Positions 25,131 through 34,448 of a DNA stretch of 64,000 nt are shown here, piece by piece. Every line of letters begins with the position of its first letter. Within the stretch, counting starts at the first letter, position 1. A program made the position numbers and the translations under genes. Source of the stretch: Methylotenera sp. GTDB taxonomy: Bacteria > Pseudomonadota > Gammaproteobacteria > Burkholderiales > Methylophilaceae. The notes beneath the pieces are model-generated. The model was not told where the DNA came from. It searched no databases and worked only from the letters and a program-made list of their open reading frames with translations. The DNA lies in the NCBI RefSeq assembly GCF_030653755.1, contig NZ_JAURYU010000017.1, positions 16,484-80,483 of the forward strand, given 5' to 3'.

Positions 25131-25568
25131 ATGCCTAAATTAGCCGCCTCCATTCAATATGCAAGCGAGGCTAGCAATCTGCCAACTGCTAGCCAATTTC
25201 GCAAGTGGGCAAAGGCCGCCCTAAGAGTAGATACCGAAGTCACAATCCGCATTGTGGATGCTGAAGAAGGAAAAATGCTCAACAACACCTATCGTGGCAA
25301 AGATTACGCAACCAACGTGCTGACTTTCCCGCTCACTGAAGCCCCCCACTTGATGGGGGACATCATTATTTGCGCACCAGTCGTTGCCACTGAAGCAATG
25401 GCGCAGCATAAAAGCCTAGAAGCGCATTATGCCCATTTAACGGTACATGGCATTTTGCATTTGCATGGCTATGACCATGAAACAGACGCACAAGCCGAAC
25501 TAATGGAAGGCTTAGAGACTGCAATTGTCACGAAATTAGGGTATGCTTCACCCTATCTCATTACATAG
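25131..25568 (+). CDS. ybeY: endoribonuclease YbeY (rRNA maturation)
   Basis: A zinc metallo-RNase acting in 16S rRNA 3' processing and ribosome quality control. The 145 residues carry the signature MLNNTYRGKDYATNVLTFP and the zinc motif HLTVHGILHLHGYDHE, whose histidines follow H-x3-H-x5-H spacing. It starts 9 bp after the psiE-like gene. Confidence 0.95.
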   Translation: MPKLAASIQYASEASNLPTASQFRKWAKAALRVDTEVTIRIVDAEEGKMLNNTYRGKDYATNVLTFPLTEAPHLMGDIIICAPVVATEAMAQHKSLEAHYAHLTVHGILHLHGYDHETDAQAELMEGLETAIVTKLGYASPYLIT

Positions 25569-25579
25569 GACGCCAACTA

Positions 25580-26428
25580 ATGGCAACCGACTCGGAAAAA
25601 CCTAGCTTGTTGGAACGATTAAGTCATTTCTTATTGCGAGAACCTGAAGACCGCGAACAGCTTGTAGAGTTACTACACAGCGCCTACGAAAACAGCTTAA
25701 TGGATGCAGACTCTCTCGCCATGATAGAGGGTGTGTTACAAGTAAGTGAAATGCAAGTGCGCGACATCATGATCCCGCGCTCACAGATGGATGTCATCGA
25801 CATCACAGACCCTCCTGAAGTATTTATTCCGAATGTGATCGAAACTGCTCACTCACGCTTCCCTGTGATTGAAGGCAATAAAAACGATGTCATCGGCATT
25901 TTGCTGGCAAAAGATTTGTTACGCTACTATGCAGGCGATGACTTTGAAGTGCGCGACATGTTGCGTCCAGCGGTATTTATCCCTGAAGCCAAACGTTTAA
26001 ACGTACTGTTAAAAGAGTTTCGTAGTAGCCGCAACCATATCGCGATTGTGGTAGATGAATATGGCGGTGTCGCTGGCATGGTCACCATTGAAGATGTGCT
26101 CGAGCAAATTGTTGGCGACATTGAAGATGAATATGACTACGACGAAGATGAAGACAATATCATTCAAAATGCAGATGGTCAGTTCCGCGTGAAAGCACTC
26201 ACAGAGATTGCAGACTTTAATGAAATTATTGGCACAGCATTCAGTGATGAAGAGTTTTCAACGATAGGTGGCTTAGTGGTCAGCAAATTTGGGCACTTAC
26301 CAAAGCGCAACGAAGAGGTCAGTTTTAGCGGCATTCATATAAAAGTATTACGTGCAGACAGCCGCCGTCTACATAGCATTCTGGTATCGGTTACACCAGA
26401 ACCTACTACCGTCAGCACTTCATTATAG
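25580..26428 (+). CDS. corC: CorC/YbeX-type CBS-domain protein
   Basis: A cytosolic protein associated with magnesium/cobalt efflux, and more recently with ribosome physiology. The 282 residues contain two CBS domains (about 65-125 and 135-190; VRDIMIPRSQMDVI, VVDEYGGVAGMVTIEDVLEQIVGDIEDE) and a C-terminal CorC/HlyC transporter-associated domain (about 205-275). An acidic linker YDYDEDED lies between. In many relatives lnt follows immediately; here lnt is 5.5 kb further on. Confidence 0.94.
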   Translation: MATDSEKPSLLERLSHFLLREPEDREQLVELLHSAYENSLMDADSLAMIEGVLQVSEMQVRDIMIPRSQMDVIDITDPPEVFIPNVIETAHSRFPVIEGNKNDVIGILLAKDLLRYYAGDDFEVRDMLRPAVFIPEAKRLNVLLKEFRSSRNHIAIVVDEYGGVAGMVTIEDVLEQIVGDIEDEYDYDEDEDNIIQNADGQFRVKALTEIADFNEIIGTAFSDEEFSTIGGLVVSKFGHLPKRNEEVSFSGIHIKVLRADSRRLHSILVSVTPEPTTVSTSL

Positions 26429-26555
26429 GTACTCAGTTTAACTCAAAATACTCCATTAAAATTAATCACATAGGGAACTAAGTCCTAAGATTTATTTCAT
26501 AGCTTTATGTTGTGATGAATTTAAATCCCCTAGTCCAATTTTACTGGAGCTGTTT

Positions 26556-26942
26556 ATGAAATATTTAGTATTTGTTTGGCTTTTTATTGCGCAGTCATTT
26601 TTGATACAAACGGCAGTGGCAGAGGAAGCTACAAGTGCCACGACTGCTATCCCCACCATGGAGCAGGACTTTGTAAAATCAATCAATCAATTTAGCAAAG
26701 CTCAAATCATTGAACAGTTTGGTGAGCCTGCTAAGGCAGACGATGTAAAAGTAAAGGGCACAGGCAAAATTGTGGCCTCTATTTGGTTATATCATTTTAT
26801 TAATACCGCGGCTGATGGCTCATATTACGAAACAACTGAATTAGACTTTATTGATGATAAAGTCGTCATGGTTGCGTTCTTAAAAAATGATGGCAGTGAA
26901 GGGCCTGAAGCAACTCAGCAATATGAAGTGCCTTTAAAGTAA
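26556..26942 (+). CDS. small exported protein, possible BamE/SmpA-like fold
   Basis: The 128 residues begin with a signal peptide (KYLVFVWLFIAQSFLIQTAVA, cleavage near 22). There is no lipobox cysteine, so it is likely a soluble periplasmic protein. The mature part has the pattern of SmpA/BamE domains: FSKAQIIEQFGEPAKADDV, then SIWLYHF, then ETTELDFIDDKVVMVAF. Family assignment is by eye and tentative. It stands alone after corC. Confidence 0.65.
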   Translation: MKYLVFVWLFIAQSFLIQTAVAEEATSATTAIPTMEQDFVKSINQFSKAQIIEQFGEPAKADDVKVKGTGKIVASIWLYHFINTAADGSYYETTELDFIDDKVVMVAFLKNDGSEGPEATQQYEVPLK

Positions 26943-27209
26943 TAAATTAATATAGTTGCATTTCAAATACACTGCCATTAAAGCTTAATTCTCAACAAAT
27001 ATAGCTTTAATGGCTTTATAACAACGAAGACTTTATTCAGTTAGCAACAACGCTCAGTACCATGTAACTTAAACAAATCATGAAGCTAGAAGATGATAAA
27101 TAACACAGGCCAATCTGGTTATTTATCTGAATTTAGATACGCCCTGCATTTAGCAGTATGCCTGCCTATAAGCTTCCACTCGCTTATCAACCAACTATTT
27201 AAACTAGGC

Positions 27210-27215
27210 TATACT
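27210..27215 (+). promoter_or_regulatory. -10 box for a possibly leaderless GNAT mRNA
   Basis: TATACT lies 6 bp before ATG 27222, so initiation 7 nt downstream would place the first transcribed base on the start codon. No good -35 at 17 bp is visible (TTATCA occurs at 20 bp). There is no ribosome-binding site before that ATG. Confidence 0.35.
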
Positions 27216-27221
27216 AGTCTA

Positions 27222-27992
27222 ATGGATAAAAAAAATGTTGAAAGAATTATCATTGACAGCCTGTTTCTTACTGCGCACAGACCCGAGTCAACTCTGTTAA
27301 AACTGGAAGGCGTACGTGGATACCTGTCACCTTTTAAACTAGCTTACGCAAATCGCGTGCAATTAGTTAATGCATTCAATGTAGATAGTTCAATCCAATC
27401 AACAATAGATTTCTTCAAAACAAGAAACGCTGGTTTAACTTGGGTGGTTACATCTAAAGACATTGACCTAGGTTTACCCGAAAAGCTGGTGATGAATGGA
27501 TTTTCCCCATGTAGATTCCATAAAATATCTGGAATGTATCTTGAATGTTCTGATGCCCCTCTGGAAGAAAACCCAGTTATAAAAATTGAAGAAATATTTA
27601 CTGATGGTAATACAGAAATGATTGCCCGTGCGTATGGCTATAACGATATTGATTATCCTAAATACCTCTACAGTGTAACTTCTAATCATGGTGACATTCA
27701 AAATCGGCTTTATCAAGCTTATGTACAGGATAAAAACAATCCCATAGGCTATGGATTTTGTTCCTATATAGAGAATAATTCCATCGCCCTAATGAGAGGT
27801 GCTGCTGTGTTGCCAGAGTATCGAGGGAAAGGCGTCTATAAAGCACTTTTTAGACGGCGACTCGCTGATGCATGTCAAACTGGAATTCAGAGATTCGTGA
27901 CCCAAGCCGCACGTGATACATCTTACTCAACATGCCTTAGCCTAGGATTCGAGGAAATTTGCCCTTTAGAGCTTTATGAATGGTCTCCGTAA
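27222..27992 (+). CDS. GNAT family N-acetyltransferase
   Basis: The GNAT core is in the C-terminal half: LMRGAAVLPEYRGKGVYKALFRRRLADA holds motif A (EYRGKGVYKAL, the acetyl-CoA loop), followed by the beta-strand RFVTQAARDTSYSTCLSLGFEE. The frame extends upstream to 27093 (299 aa). I prefer ATG 27222 (256 aa, MDKKNVERIIIDSLFL) because the upstream 43 residues look unlike a domain and contain a -10 box; this is uncertain. Its end overlaps the convergent phosphopantetheinyl transferase gene by 19 bp. Substrate unknown; it might act with the NRPS locus. Confidence 0.75.
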   Translation: MDKKNVERIIIDSLFLTAHRPESTLLKLEGVRGYLSPFKLAYANRVQLVNAFNVDSSIQSTIDFFKTRNAGLTWVVTSKDIDLGLPEKLVMNGFSPCRFHKISGMYLECSDAPLEENPVIKIEEIFTDGNTEMIARAYGYNDIDYPKYLYSVTSNHGDIQNRLYQAYVQDKNNPIGYGFCSYIENNSIALMRGAAVLPEYRGKGVYKALFRRRLADACQTGIQRFVTQAARDTSYSTCLSLGFEEICPLELYEWSP

Positions 27993-28696
27993 TAAATAAA
28001 ATCTAGCGGCTCTTCAATTTCAATGTAGTGCCAATCTCTGCCTTTTGCCGCCACTGCTGCGGAATAGCCATCAGGGGCGTTAATGTATGTTAAACGCCAC
28101 TCTTTAGTCGCAAGATGGTTCATTTCATCTTCGCATAAAGCGTCAATGTCGTTTGGGACAGATGAAACAGAAAATGTGTACAAAGGTCGTGAAAACCCAG
28201 CACCCAATGCCTTAACATATGCCTCCTTCCGCACCCAAATTTCCGAGAAGGCCATTTTCCTTTCAACGCTATTTAATGACAACAAATAAGCAACTTCTGA
28301 TGGAGAGTACACAAACTCAGATACTGACTCAGGATCTACGGCCTGCTCCACAGCCTGAATATCTATGCCAACGTCACGACAGCTTGAAACTGCAATCATG
28401 GCGATGTTTTTGCTATAAGACATATTGAAGTTGAGGTCAACTTTGTAGCTAAGCGAAGGTTTGCCGCTCGGACCATAGTTAAAGTCTTGAAATGCCCATT
28501 CCTTCCCTATGTAACAACTCAGGACTTTACGTAAAGCAGCTCTTGCCCTAATGAATCGTTGCCTTTTATGCAAATCAACGAAGCCGTTTGCCCTAGATAT
28601 TTCTGAATGTGTTAGCAAAGAAACATCTGCATTACATCTATTTAGATCGATTGTCCAAATATGAACCTCATCTTTAGATAATATGGGTAACGCCAT
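27974..28696 (-). CDS. Sfp-type 4'-phosphopantetheinyl transferase
   Basis: Attaches phosphopantetheine from CoA to carrier-protein serines. Family motifs are FNYGPSGKPSL, NFNMSYSKN, the magnesium-binding VGIDIQAVE and the FSEIWVRKEAYVKALG block (usual form FYxxWTxKEAxxKxxG). The frame can start with TTG at 28702, overlapping the NRPS stop, but ATG at 28696 (240 aa) is the more ordinary choice. It lies directly downstream of the NRPS gene on the same strand, so it is very probably its dedicated activator. Confidence 0.93.
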   Translation of the reverse strand: MALPILSKDEVHIWTIDLNRCNADVSLLTHSEISRANGFVDLHKRQRFIRARAALRKVLSCYIGKEWAFQDFNYGPSGKPSLSYKVDLNFNMSYSKNIAMIAVSSCRDVGIDIQAVEQAVDPESVSEFVYSPSEVAYLLSLNSVERKMAFSEIWVRKEAYVKALGAGFSRPLYTFSVSSVPNDIDALCEDEMNHLATKEWRLTYINAPDGYSAAVAAKGRDWHYIEIEEPLDFIYYGDHS

Positions 28697-28698
28697 AT

Positions 28699-31251
28699 TC
28701 AATCTGAAATCACTCGTTTAATGCACGCTTGCAATGTCTTTGCGACATCTTCCACTTTGGGTAACCTTACCAAATCGCTATGACTGACGTTAAAATTATG
28801 GACTCTTACCGAGCCTTTGAGCCATTTTTGCCAGCCAAGAAAGTTGCGACTTACATTCCCAGCAGACTCTTCAGCAATAAAAAAATCAACTTCCTGTGAA
28901 GTATCTTGAGGCTGATAGGACATGTGCGCATACTTGTGAGCTTTACGTACCCCCTCGATTTTAAGAAATTTTTTCAGTCTAAATGTGGTGAGTAGGACTG
29001 AATATATCAAATTACGTAAACGGTGCGTTTTACCATGACATAGCAGTCTAATAGCCTTGTACCATCGATGTACTTGGTAAACCGATGGGCAAAAAGTATC
29101 CAGCATGGCTAATAAAGCCACTTTCTCACCACTTAGATTCAGTTGCTGGACCATTTCATATGCAACAACACCACCACTAGAGTAGCCCGCAATTAAGTAT
29201 GGTCCTTGGGGCTGAATCTGACGCATGGCGATGATGCAGTTGGCTGCAATTACTTTAATATCGTAGTCTGGAATCCCGTTTCCAAAAACACCTCGCGCCT
29301 GTAAGCCATAAACAGTCTGCTCTGGATCAAGATAACGCACCAACTCGTAGTAATCGACAAGATAGCCCCCCATGATATGGACAGCAAATAAAGGCTGACG
29401 TGACCCTTTTTTAATTAGCACCAACTCAGGATTGAATCCAAACTGATACTGGTCACGGAGCACTCTGGCTATTGAGTCTATGGTGCCTTCATGAAACCAA
29501 AGAAAATCTAAAGGCAGTGTCTTTTGGAAAGTTTTTTGAATCTGCTCCATCATTTGTGCAGCCAGCAAGGAATGTCCGCCAAGGTCAAAAAAATTATCAT
29601 GAATTCCCACTGGAGAGACCTTGAGTAGGTTCTCCCATATAGCAATGAGATGATGTTCAAAAGAGTCATGATGTTTCTGCGACCTCGTACTAACAACCCT
29701 CTTTGGTTGCAGATGCAACAATGCTATGCGATCCACTTTACCACTAGCTGTTAACGGAAGCTCCGATAACAATACAAAATTACGGGGAATCATGTATTCA
29801 GGCAACACTTGCTTTAACGCAATCCTAAGCGCCTCTACGCTCGCATGATGAACTCTTGGTACAAGGTATGCTGTTAGAAATTTATGGTCAGGGCTATCCT
29901 CACTTAGCATTACAACAGCATGCCGAACTTGCGGTAATGTCTGAAGTGCACCTTCAATCTCTCCCAATTCCACACGGTACCCTCTGATCTTTATTTGGCT
30001 GTCCGCTCGCCCTAAAACTTGCAAATACCCATTAGGCATCCAGCGTCCTCTATCGCCACTTTTGAATAGTCTTTTTCCAGGTATGCTGGAAAATGGGTTA
30101 GACACAAACTTCTGTAAGGTAAGATGTGAATCATTAAAATATCCTTTTGCCATTTGCCCACCAAGATAGATTTCCCCTTCAACCCCGATTGATACAGGTT
30201 GCATTTCGCCATCTAACACATAAACCTCCATCATTGATCCAGGGCGCCCAGTAGCCTGTAAATCATGCTGCTCACCTCTGCGTAACGTCATAGAAACTGC
30301 ACCAGGCACCTCTGTACATCCATAGATTATGTGTAGTTCTGCATCAAGTCGTGACAGGAAGTCTTTTTTTAATTGGAGAGGAATATTTTCGCCAGAGCAA
30401 GTTACAGACTTTAAAGAGTGACAATAAGGAAGATGGTCTGAATCCAACAATACTCGCAGTGCGGTCGGAGTCGAAATTAAATGTGTAATATTATGTTTAC
30501 TGATATAAAGAGATAGCTCTTGAAAGTTCTTTTCTAGTCCAAGTGGTAGGATAAATAACTGCTGACCACTAAGTAACGGTCGTAATATTTCAGCCCTAGT
30601 AAATGTTGTGCCAGAGTCTGTTTTTAGGATGTGTCGCTCGCTTCCTGGTACTGTAGCATTCTGTTCAGACATATAGCCATAAGTTGACATGACAGCTTTA
30701 GGCGTACCAGATGAGCCAGATGTAAAGAAAATATAAGATAAATTTTCTGGACTAAGCTCTCCAGCAGATAAGGAAATGTTTGTACTATTATCAGAACACT
30801 CAACCTCGTCCATCACAATCAACGAAGCTTCAATATTTTGCAATTTTTGACGATATTTTTTTGTTGTCAGAATTACGGTCGGCTTAACTTCAGCAAACAT
30901 CACCTCCAAGCGCCTAAGAGTGACAGCTGGTTCAATAAATGCACAAGCACCGCCAGCCTTGTGAATAGCAATAGTCCCGACAACAAGTTCAGGAGAGCGA
31001 TCCATATATAAGACAACAACTTGTTCTGGGCCAACATTATAGGTCTTGAGCATCCGCCCAAAATAGTTGGCCCTCCAGTTTAGTTGAGCATAGGTAAGTT
31101 GCCCCCCCTCATAGAAAACAGCGATAGAGTCTGGTATTTCATTGACATACTCCTCAAATCTACGATGCGGCAGATTGGGTTTCAATGGCATTGCTGGACC
31201 AAGACTAAACTCCAAAGCTTTAAAATCTATGGCGGGTTCGTTAGTCTTCAA
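28699..31251 (-). CDS. single-module NRPS: adenylation, carrier and thioesterase domains
   Basis: The 850 residues form A (about 25-515), PCP (about 530-610) and TE (about 625-845), with no condensation domain. Visible are A3 FFTSGSSGTPKA, A5 IIYGCTEVPG, A7 GDRGRW, A8 IKIRGYRVELGEIE, A10 LTASGKVDR with its catalytic Lys, the carrier site DLGGHSLLAAQ and TE GYSSGGVVAYEM. In the A4 region TTFTRAEILRPLLSG stands where FDxSVWE is usual, so Asp235, which holds the alpha-amino group, appears replaced by Thr. The substrate may therefore not be a standard alpha-amino acid. The product is unknown. Confidence 0.92.
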   Translation of the reverse strand: MKTNEPAIDFKALEFSLGPAMPLKPNLPHRRFEEYVNEIPDSIAVFYEGGQLTYAQLNWRANYFGRMLKTYNVGPEQVVVLYMDRSPELVVGTIAIHKAGGACAFIEPAVTLRRLEVMFAEVKPTVILTTKKYRQKLQNIEASLIVMDEVECSDNSTNISLSAGELSPENLSYIFFTSGSSGTPKAVMSTYGYMSEQNATVPGSERHILKTDSGTTFTRAEILRPLLSGQQLFILPLGLEKNFQELSLYISKHNITHLISTPTALRVLLDSDHLPYCHSLKSVTCSGENIPLQLKKDFLSRLDAELHIIYGCTEVPGAVSMTLRRGEQHDLQATGRPGSMMEVYVLDGEMQPVSIGVEGEIYLGGQMAKGYFNDSHLTLQKFVSNPFSSIPGKRLFKSGDRGRWMPNGYLQVLGRADSQIKIRGYRVELGEIEGALQTLPQVRHAVVMLSEDSPDHKFLTAYLVPRVHHASVEALRIALKQVLPEYMIPRNFVLLSELPLTASGKVDRIALLHLQPKRVVSTRSQKHHDSFEHHLIAIWENLLKVSPVGIHDNFFDLGGHSLLAAQMMEQIQKTFQKTLPLDFLWFHEGTIDSIARVLRDQYQFGFNPELVLIKKGSRQPLFAVHIMGGYLVDYYELVRYLDPEQTVYGLQARGVFGNGIPDYDIKVIAANCIIAMRQIQPQGPYLIAGYSSGGVVAYEMVQQLNLSGEKVALLAMLDTFCPSVYQVHRWYKAIRLLCHGKTHRLRNLIYSVLLTTFRLKKFLKIEGVRKAHKYAHMSYQPQDTSQEVDFFIAEESAGNVSRNFLGWQKWLKGSVRVHNFNVSHSDLVRLPKVEDVAKTLQACIKRVISD

Positions 31252-31299
31252 TTAAAGTATATTTCCAATGTAAGCATATAGACAGAGAGGCTCGTCTAC

Positions 31300-31722
31300 C
31301 TATTTTTTCAAAGCATCTCGAATTTCACGTAATAAAATAATATCTTCAGCGGTTGGTGCAGGGGCTGCGGCTGGCTCAGCTCTTTTTAGGCGATTCATTT
31401 GTTTAACCAACATAAAAATCACAAAAGCTAAGATGATAAAGTTAATTACGATCGTTAAAAAATTACCGTAAGCAAGCATTGGCACACCCGCTTGCTTAAG
31501 CGCTGCATAAGTGCCTGTACTACCCTCTGGCACTGCCGCCAAAGCAATAAACATATTACTAAAATCTACATTACCCACTATTTTTCCAATAAGCGGCATA
31601 ATGATATCGCCCACTAAAGAATCAACAATCTTTCCAAAAGCAGCGCCAATGATGACACCTACTGCTAAATCCATGACATTGCCTTTTAAGGCAAACTGCT
31701 TAAATTCTGACGCGATACTCAT
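31300..31722 (-). CDS. mscL: large-conductance mechanosensitive channel
   Basis: A homopentameric inner-membrane emergency release valve for hypo-osmotic shock. The frame opens at 31734, but GGAGAAG 6 bp before ATG 31722 fixes the start at [15 protein letters not shown] (140 aa). It has the hallmark [27 protein letters not shown] (TM1), a periplasmic loop and TM2 (about 75-98), then a charged C-terminal helix ending in [13 protein letters not shown]. Confidence 0.96.
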   Translation of the reverse strand: MSIASEFKQFALKGNVMDLAVGVIIGAAFGKIVDSLVGDIIMPLIGKIVGNVDFSNMFIALAAVPEGSTGTYAALKQAGVPMLAYGNFLTIVINFIILAFVIFMLVKQMNRLKRAEPAAAPAPTAEDIILLREIRDALKK

Positions 31723-31875
31723 GCACTTCTCCATGTCTTAAAGTTAATAAATTCAAAGCCCATTTAAAACGGATATGATTAATTTAAATATTTTCACTAG
31801 CTTAGGAAATATATGTCTTATCCAACTGACATGTCAACACAAGCCACTTTTTAAACACAAGTTAAATGTTAATTT

Positions 31876-31905
31876 TTGTTATCTAAGGCTGTAACAAGCT
31901 ACAAT
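31876..31905 (+). promoter_or_regulatory. promoter for lnt with -10 next to the start codon
   Basis: TTGTTA (31876-31881), an 18-bp spacer and TACAAT (31900-31905). The lnt ATG is at 31913, so the transcript would start within a base or so of the ATG. No ribosome-binding site is visible. Confidence 0.45.
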
Positions 31906-31912
31906 TCGCAAC

Positions 31913-33424
31913 ATGCGATTATCTATATCAACCCCTTTATTAAAAACTGCTGCACTGCTTGCTTTAGGTGCTTTTGGCGTATTAGGCTTTGCGCCTTTTT
32001 ACTTTTACCCTGCTACCATCTTGTCTCTTATTGGTGTTATTTACTTCATGGTATTAAGTGTCACGCCTAAATCTGCCTTTATTGCAGGCTTTACTTATGG
32101 TTTAGGCCTGTTTGGCGTTGGCTTTTATTGGATTTACATTAGCCTGCATACTTACGGTGGCATGCCTAGTGTGATGGCTGCTTTCTCAACGTTGGTACTA
32201 GCCGCATTTATGGCCTTATTTACTGGTGCTGTTGGCTTATTAAGCAAACAGATATCTAAGCGACAACCAGCACTACTCATCGTCGCCATCCCAGTATTTT
32301 GGGCATTAGCAGACTGGGTAAGAAGCTGGATATTTACTGGGTTTCCATGGTTGACGATTGGTTACAGCCAAGTACCAGCAAGCCCGTTAGCTGGCTATAT
32401 GCCGATTATAGGCGTGTATGGGGTTACGCTACTCACCGTACTTATTGCCAGTATTGTTGGCTATTTACTTGCAGACAAACATAATAGAAAAATCTGGCAA
32501 CACAAGGCAATTGTTTCAATTTTATTACTATCGGTGACAGGTTATTTGTTAAAACATATTGAATGGACAACGCCAACAGACAAACCACTGAGCGTTAGCT
32601 TACTACAAGGCAATGTTGAACAGAGCCTAAAATGGGCGCCTGAAATTGCTGAACACACGATGCAACAATATCTTGCCATGGTAGAAAACAGTGATGCAAA
32701 ATTAATTGTACTGCCAGAAACCGCACTACCCATACTCGCCAGTGATATTCCTGACGGCTTAAAAGCCAGACTACTCGCCCATGCTCATAGAAACCAAGGA
32801 GATATTTTGGTGGGAATGGTCGAGCGCGAACATGGCGAATACTTTAACAGCGTGCTTAGTTACGGCAGCGCTGGCAGTTACACTTACCGTAAATCTCACC
32901 TAGTACCATTTGGTGAGTTTATTCCGCTTAAAGTAGCATTTGGCTGGATCTATCGAGATTGGCTTAATATGCCATTAAGTGATTTATCACGTGGCGCTCG
33001 ATATCAACAACCGATGCCAGTCGCTGGTGAAAAAGTAGCAGTCAATATTTGTTACGAGGACGTGTTCGGCGAGGAAATCATTCGTCAATTACCAATGGCC
33101 TCGTTATTAGTCAACGTCAGCAATGATGCGTGGTACGGCGAATCGTACGCGGCAGACCAACACTTGCAGTTCTCTCAAGCGCGCGCACTTGAAACAGGCC
33201 GCATGATGCTACGTGCAACCAACACAGGCGCGACAGCCATTATTGACCAAAAAGGCTATCTCACAGCACACGCGCCACACTTTGTGCAAACTTCGCTGAA
33301 TGGATATGCTCAAGGCTACAGAGGCACAACCCCTTATGTATACTGGGGAAACTGGCTATTTCTGGCCATATGTTTCGGCTTATTGTTGCTGTTATGGAAA
33401 CGTAACAGAATGTCGTCAAGATAA
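31913..33424 (+). CDS. lnt: apolipoprotein N-acyltransferase
   Basis: Adds the third acyl chain to outer-membrane lipoproteins in the inner membrane. The 503 residues contain an N-terminal block of about six membrane segments (about 10-205), then a nitrilase-like domain with the catalytic triad: Glu in LPETALP, Lys in [12 protein letters not shown] and Cys in [10 protein letters not shown]. One more membrane segment near 480 closes the protein. It is followed by glyQ after 64 bp. Confidence 0.96.
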   Translation: MRLSISTPLLKTAALLALGAFGVLGFAPFYFYPATILSLIGVIYFMVLSVTPKSAFIAGFTYGLGLFGVGFYWIYISLHTYGGMPSVMAAFSTLVLAAFMALFTGAVGLLSKQISKRQPALLIVAIPVFWALADWVRSWIFTGFPWLTIGYSQVPASPLAGYMPIIGVYGVTLLTVLIASIVGYLLADKHNRKIWQHKAIVSILLLSVTGYLLKHIEWTTPTDKPLSVSLLQGNVEQSLKWAPEIAEHTMQQYLAMVENSDAKLIVLPETALPILASDIPDGLKARLLAHAHRNQGDILVGMVEREHGEYFNSVLSYGSAGSYTYRKSHLVPFGEFIPLKVAFGWIYRDWLNMPLSDLSRGARYQQPMPVAGEKVAVNICYEDVFGEEIIRQLPMASLLVNVSNDAWYGESYAADQHLQFSQARALETGRMMLRATNTGATAIIDQKGYLTAHAPHFVQTSLNGYAQGYRGTTPYVYWGNWLFLAICFGLLLLLWKRNRMSSR

Positions 33425-33488
33425 AACCTATTGCAAGATTACAAAACAAAGTAAAATTGCACTTTTCGCCAATTTCAACGAACACACC

Positions 33489-34445
33489 ATGGCTTTAACA
33501 TTTCAAGAGATTATTCTCACCCTACAAAAATACTGGAGCGACAAAGGCTGTGCGCTTCTACAATCTTACGACATGGAAGTAGGCGCTGGCACCTCGCACA
33601 CCGCCACTTTTTTACGCTCATTAGGCCCTGAGCCATGGAAAGCAGCTTACGTGCAACCAAGCCGCCGTCCTAAAGATGGCCGTTATGGCGAAAATCCAAA
33701 CCGCTTACAACACTACTACCAGTTTCAAGTCGTGTTAAAGCCAGCACCCGCAGACATTCTAGAGCTTTATTTAGGCTCTTTAGAAGCACTGGGGTTTGAC
33801 CTAAAACAGAATGACATCCGCTTTGTAGAAGACGACTGGGAAAACCCAACACTGGGTGCATGGGGCTTAGGCTGGGAGGTTTGGCTAAATGGCATGGAAG
33901 TGACGCAGTTTACTTATTTCCAACAAGTTGGCGGCATTGATTGCAAACCAATTACGGGCGAAATCACCTATGGTTTGGAACGTTTAGCCATGTACCTGCA
34001 AGGGGTTGATAACGTATACAACCTAACTTGGACAGTGGATTCAAATGGTAAAGCCTTAAGCTATGGCGATGTATACCTACAAAACGAACAAGAGCAGAGT
34101 GCTTACAACTTTGAACACTCAGACGCTGAGTTCTTATTTACCGCATTCAATGCCCATGAAAAACAAGCCAAGCATTTGATGGAAAATCAATTAGCGCTAC
34201 CTGCTTACGAACAAGTATTAAAAGCCGCGCATACTTTTAACTTATTGGATGCTCGTGGTGCTATTTCCGTCACTGAGCGTGCTGGTTATATCGGCCGCAT
34301 TCGTAACTTGGCGCGTTCCGTTGCGGCAAGCTATTTAGATAGCCGCGCAAGGCTTGGCTTCCCAATGGCACCAAAAGACTGGGCAGATGAAGTATTAGCA
34401 AAGCTTGATAAAGAAAAACAAGAAAAAGATAAGAAGGTTGCTTAA
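33489..34445 (+). CDS. glyQ: glycyl-tRNA synthetase alpha subunit
   Basis: Catalytic-core subunit of the alpha2beta2 bacterial GlyRS. The open frame extends back into lnt, but the family start [13 protein letters not shown] is at 33489, giving 318 residues, the normal length being about 300-320. It contains the class II signatures [32 protein letters not shown] region (motif 2) and the glycine-recognition region [19 protein letters not shown]. glyS begins 3 bp after its stop. Confidence 0.97.
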   Translation: MALTFQEIILTLQKYWSDKGCALLQSYDMEVGAGTSHTATFLRSLGPEPWKAAYVQPSRRPKDGRYGENPNRLQHYYQFQVVLKPAPADILELYLGSLEALGFDLKQNDIRFVEDDWENPTLGAWGLGWEVWLNGMEVTQFTYFQQVGGIDCKPITGEITYGLERLAMYLQGVDNVYNLTWTVDSNGKALSYGDVYLQNEQEQSAYNFEHSDAEFLFTAFNAHEKQAKHLMENQLALPAYEQVLKAAHTFNLLDARGAISVTERAGYIGRIRNLARSVAASYLDSRARLGFPMAPKDWADEVLAKLDKEKQEKDKKVA

Positions 34446-34448
34446 ATC

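Noticed and set aside
33300..33488. Upstream extension of glyQ into lnt
   Set aside because: The 63 extra residues are out-of-frame lnt sequence with no similarity to Gly[10 protein letters not shown] at 33489 is the conserved start.
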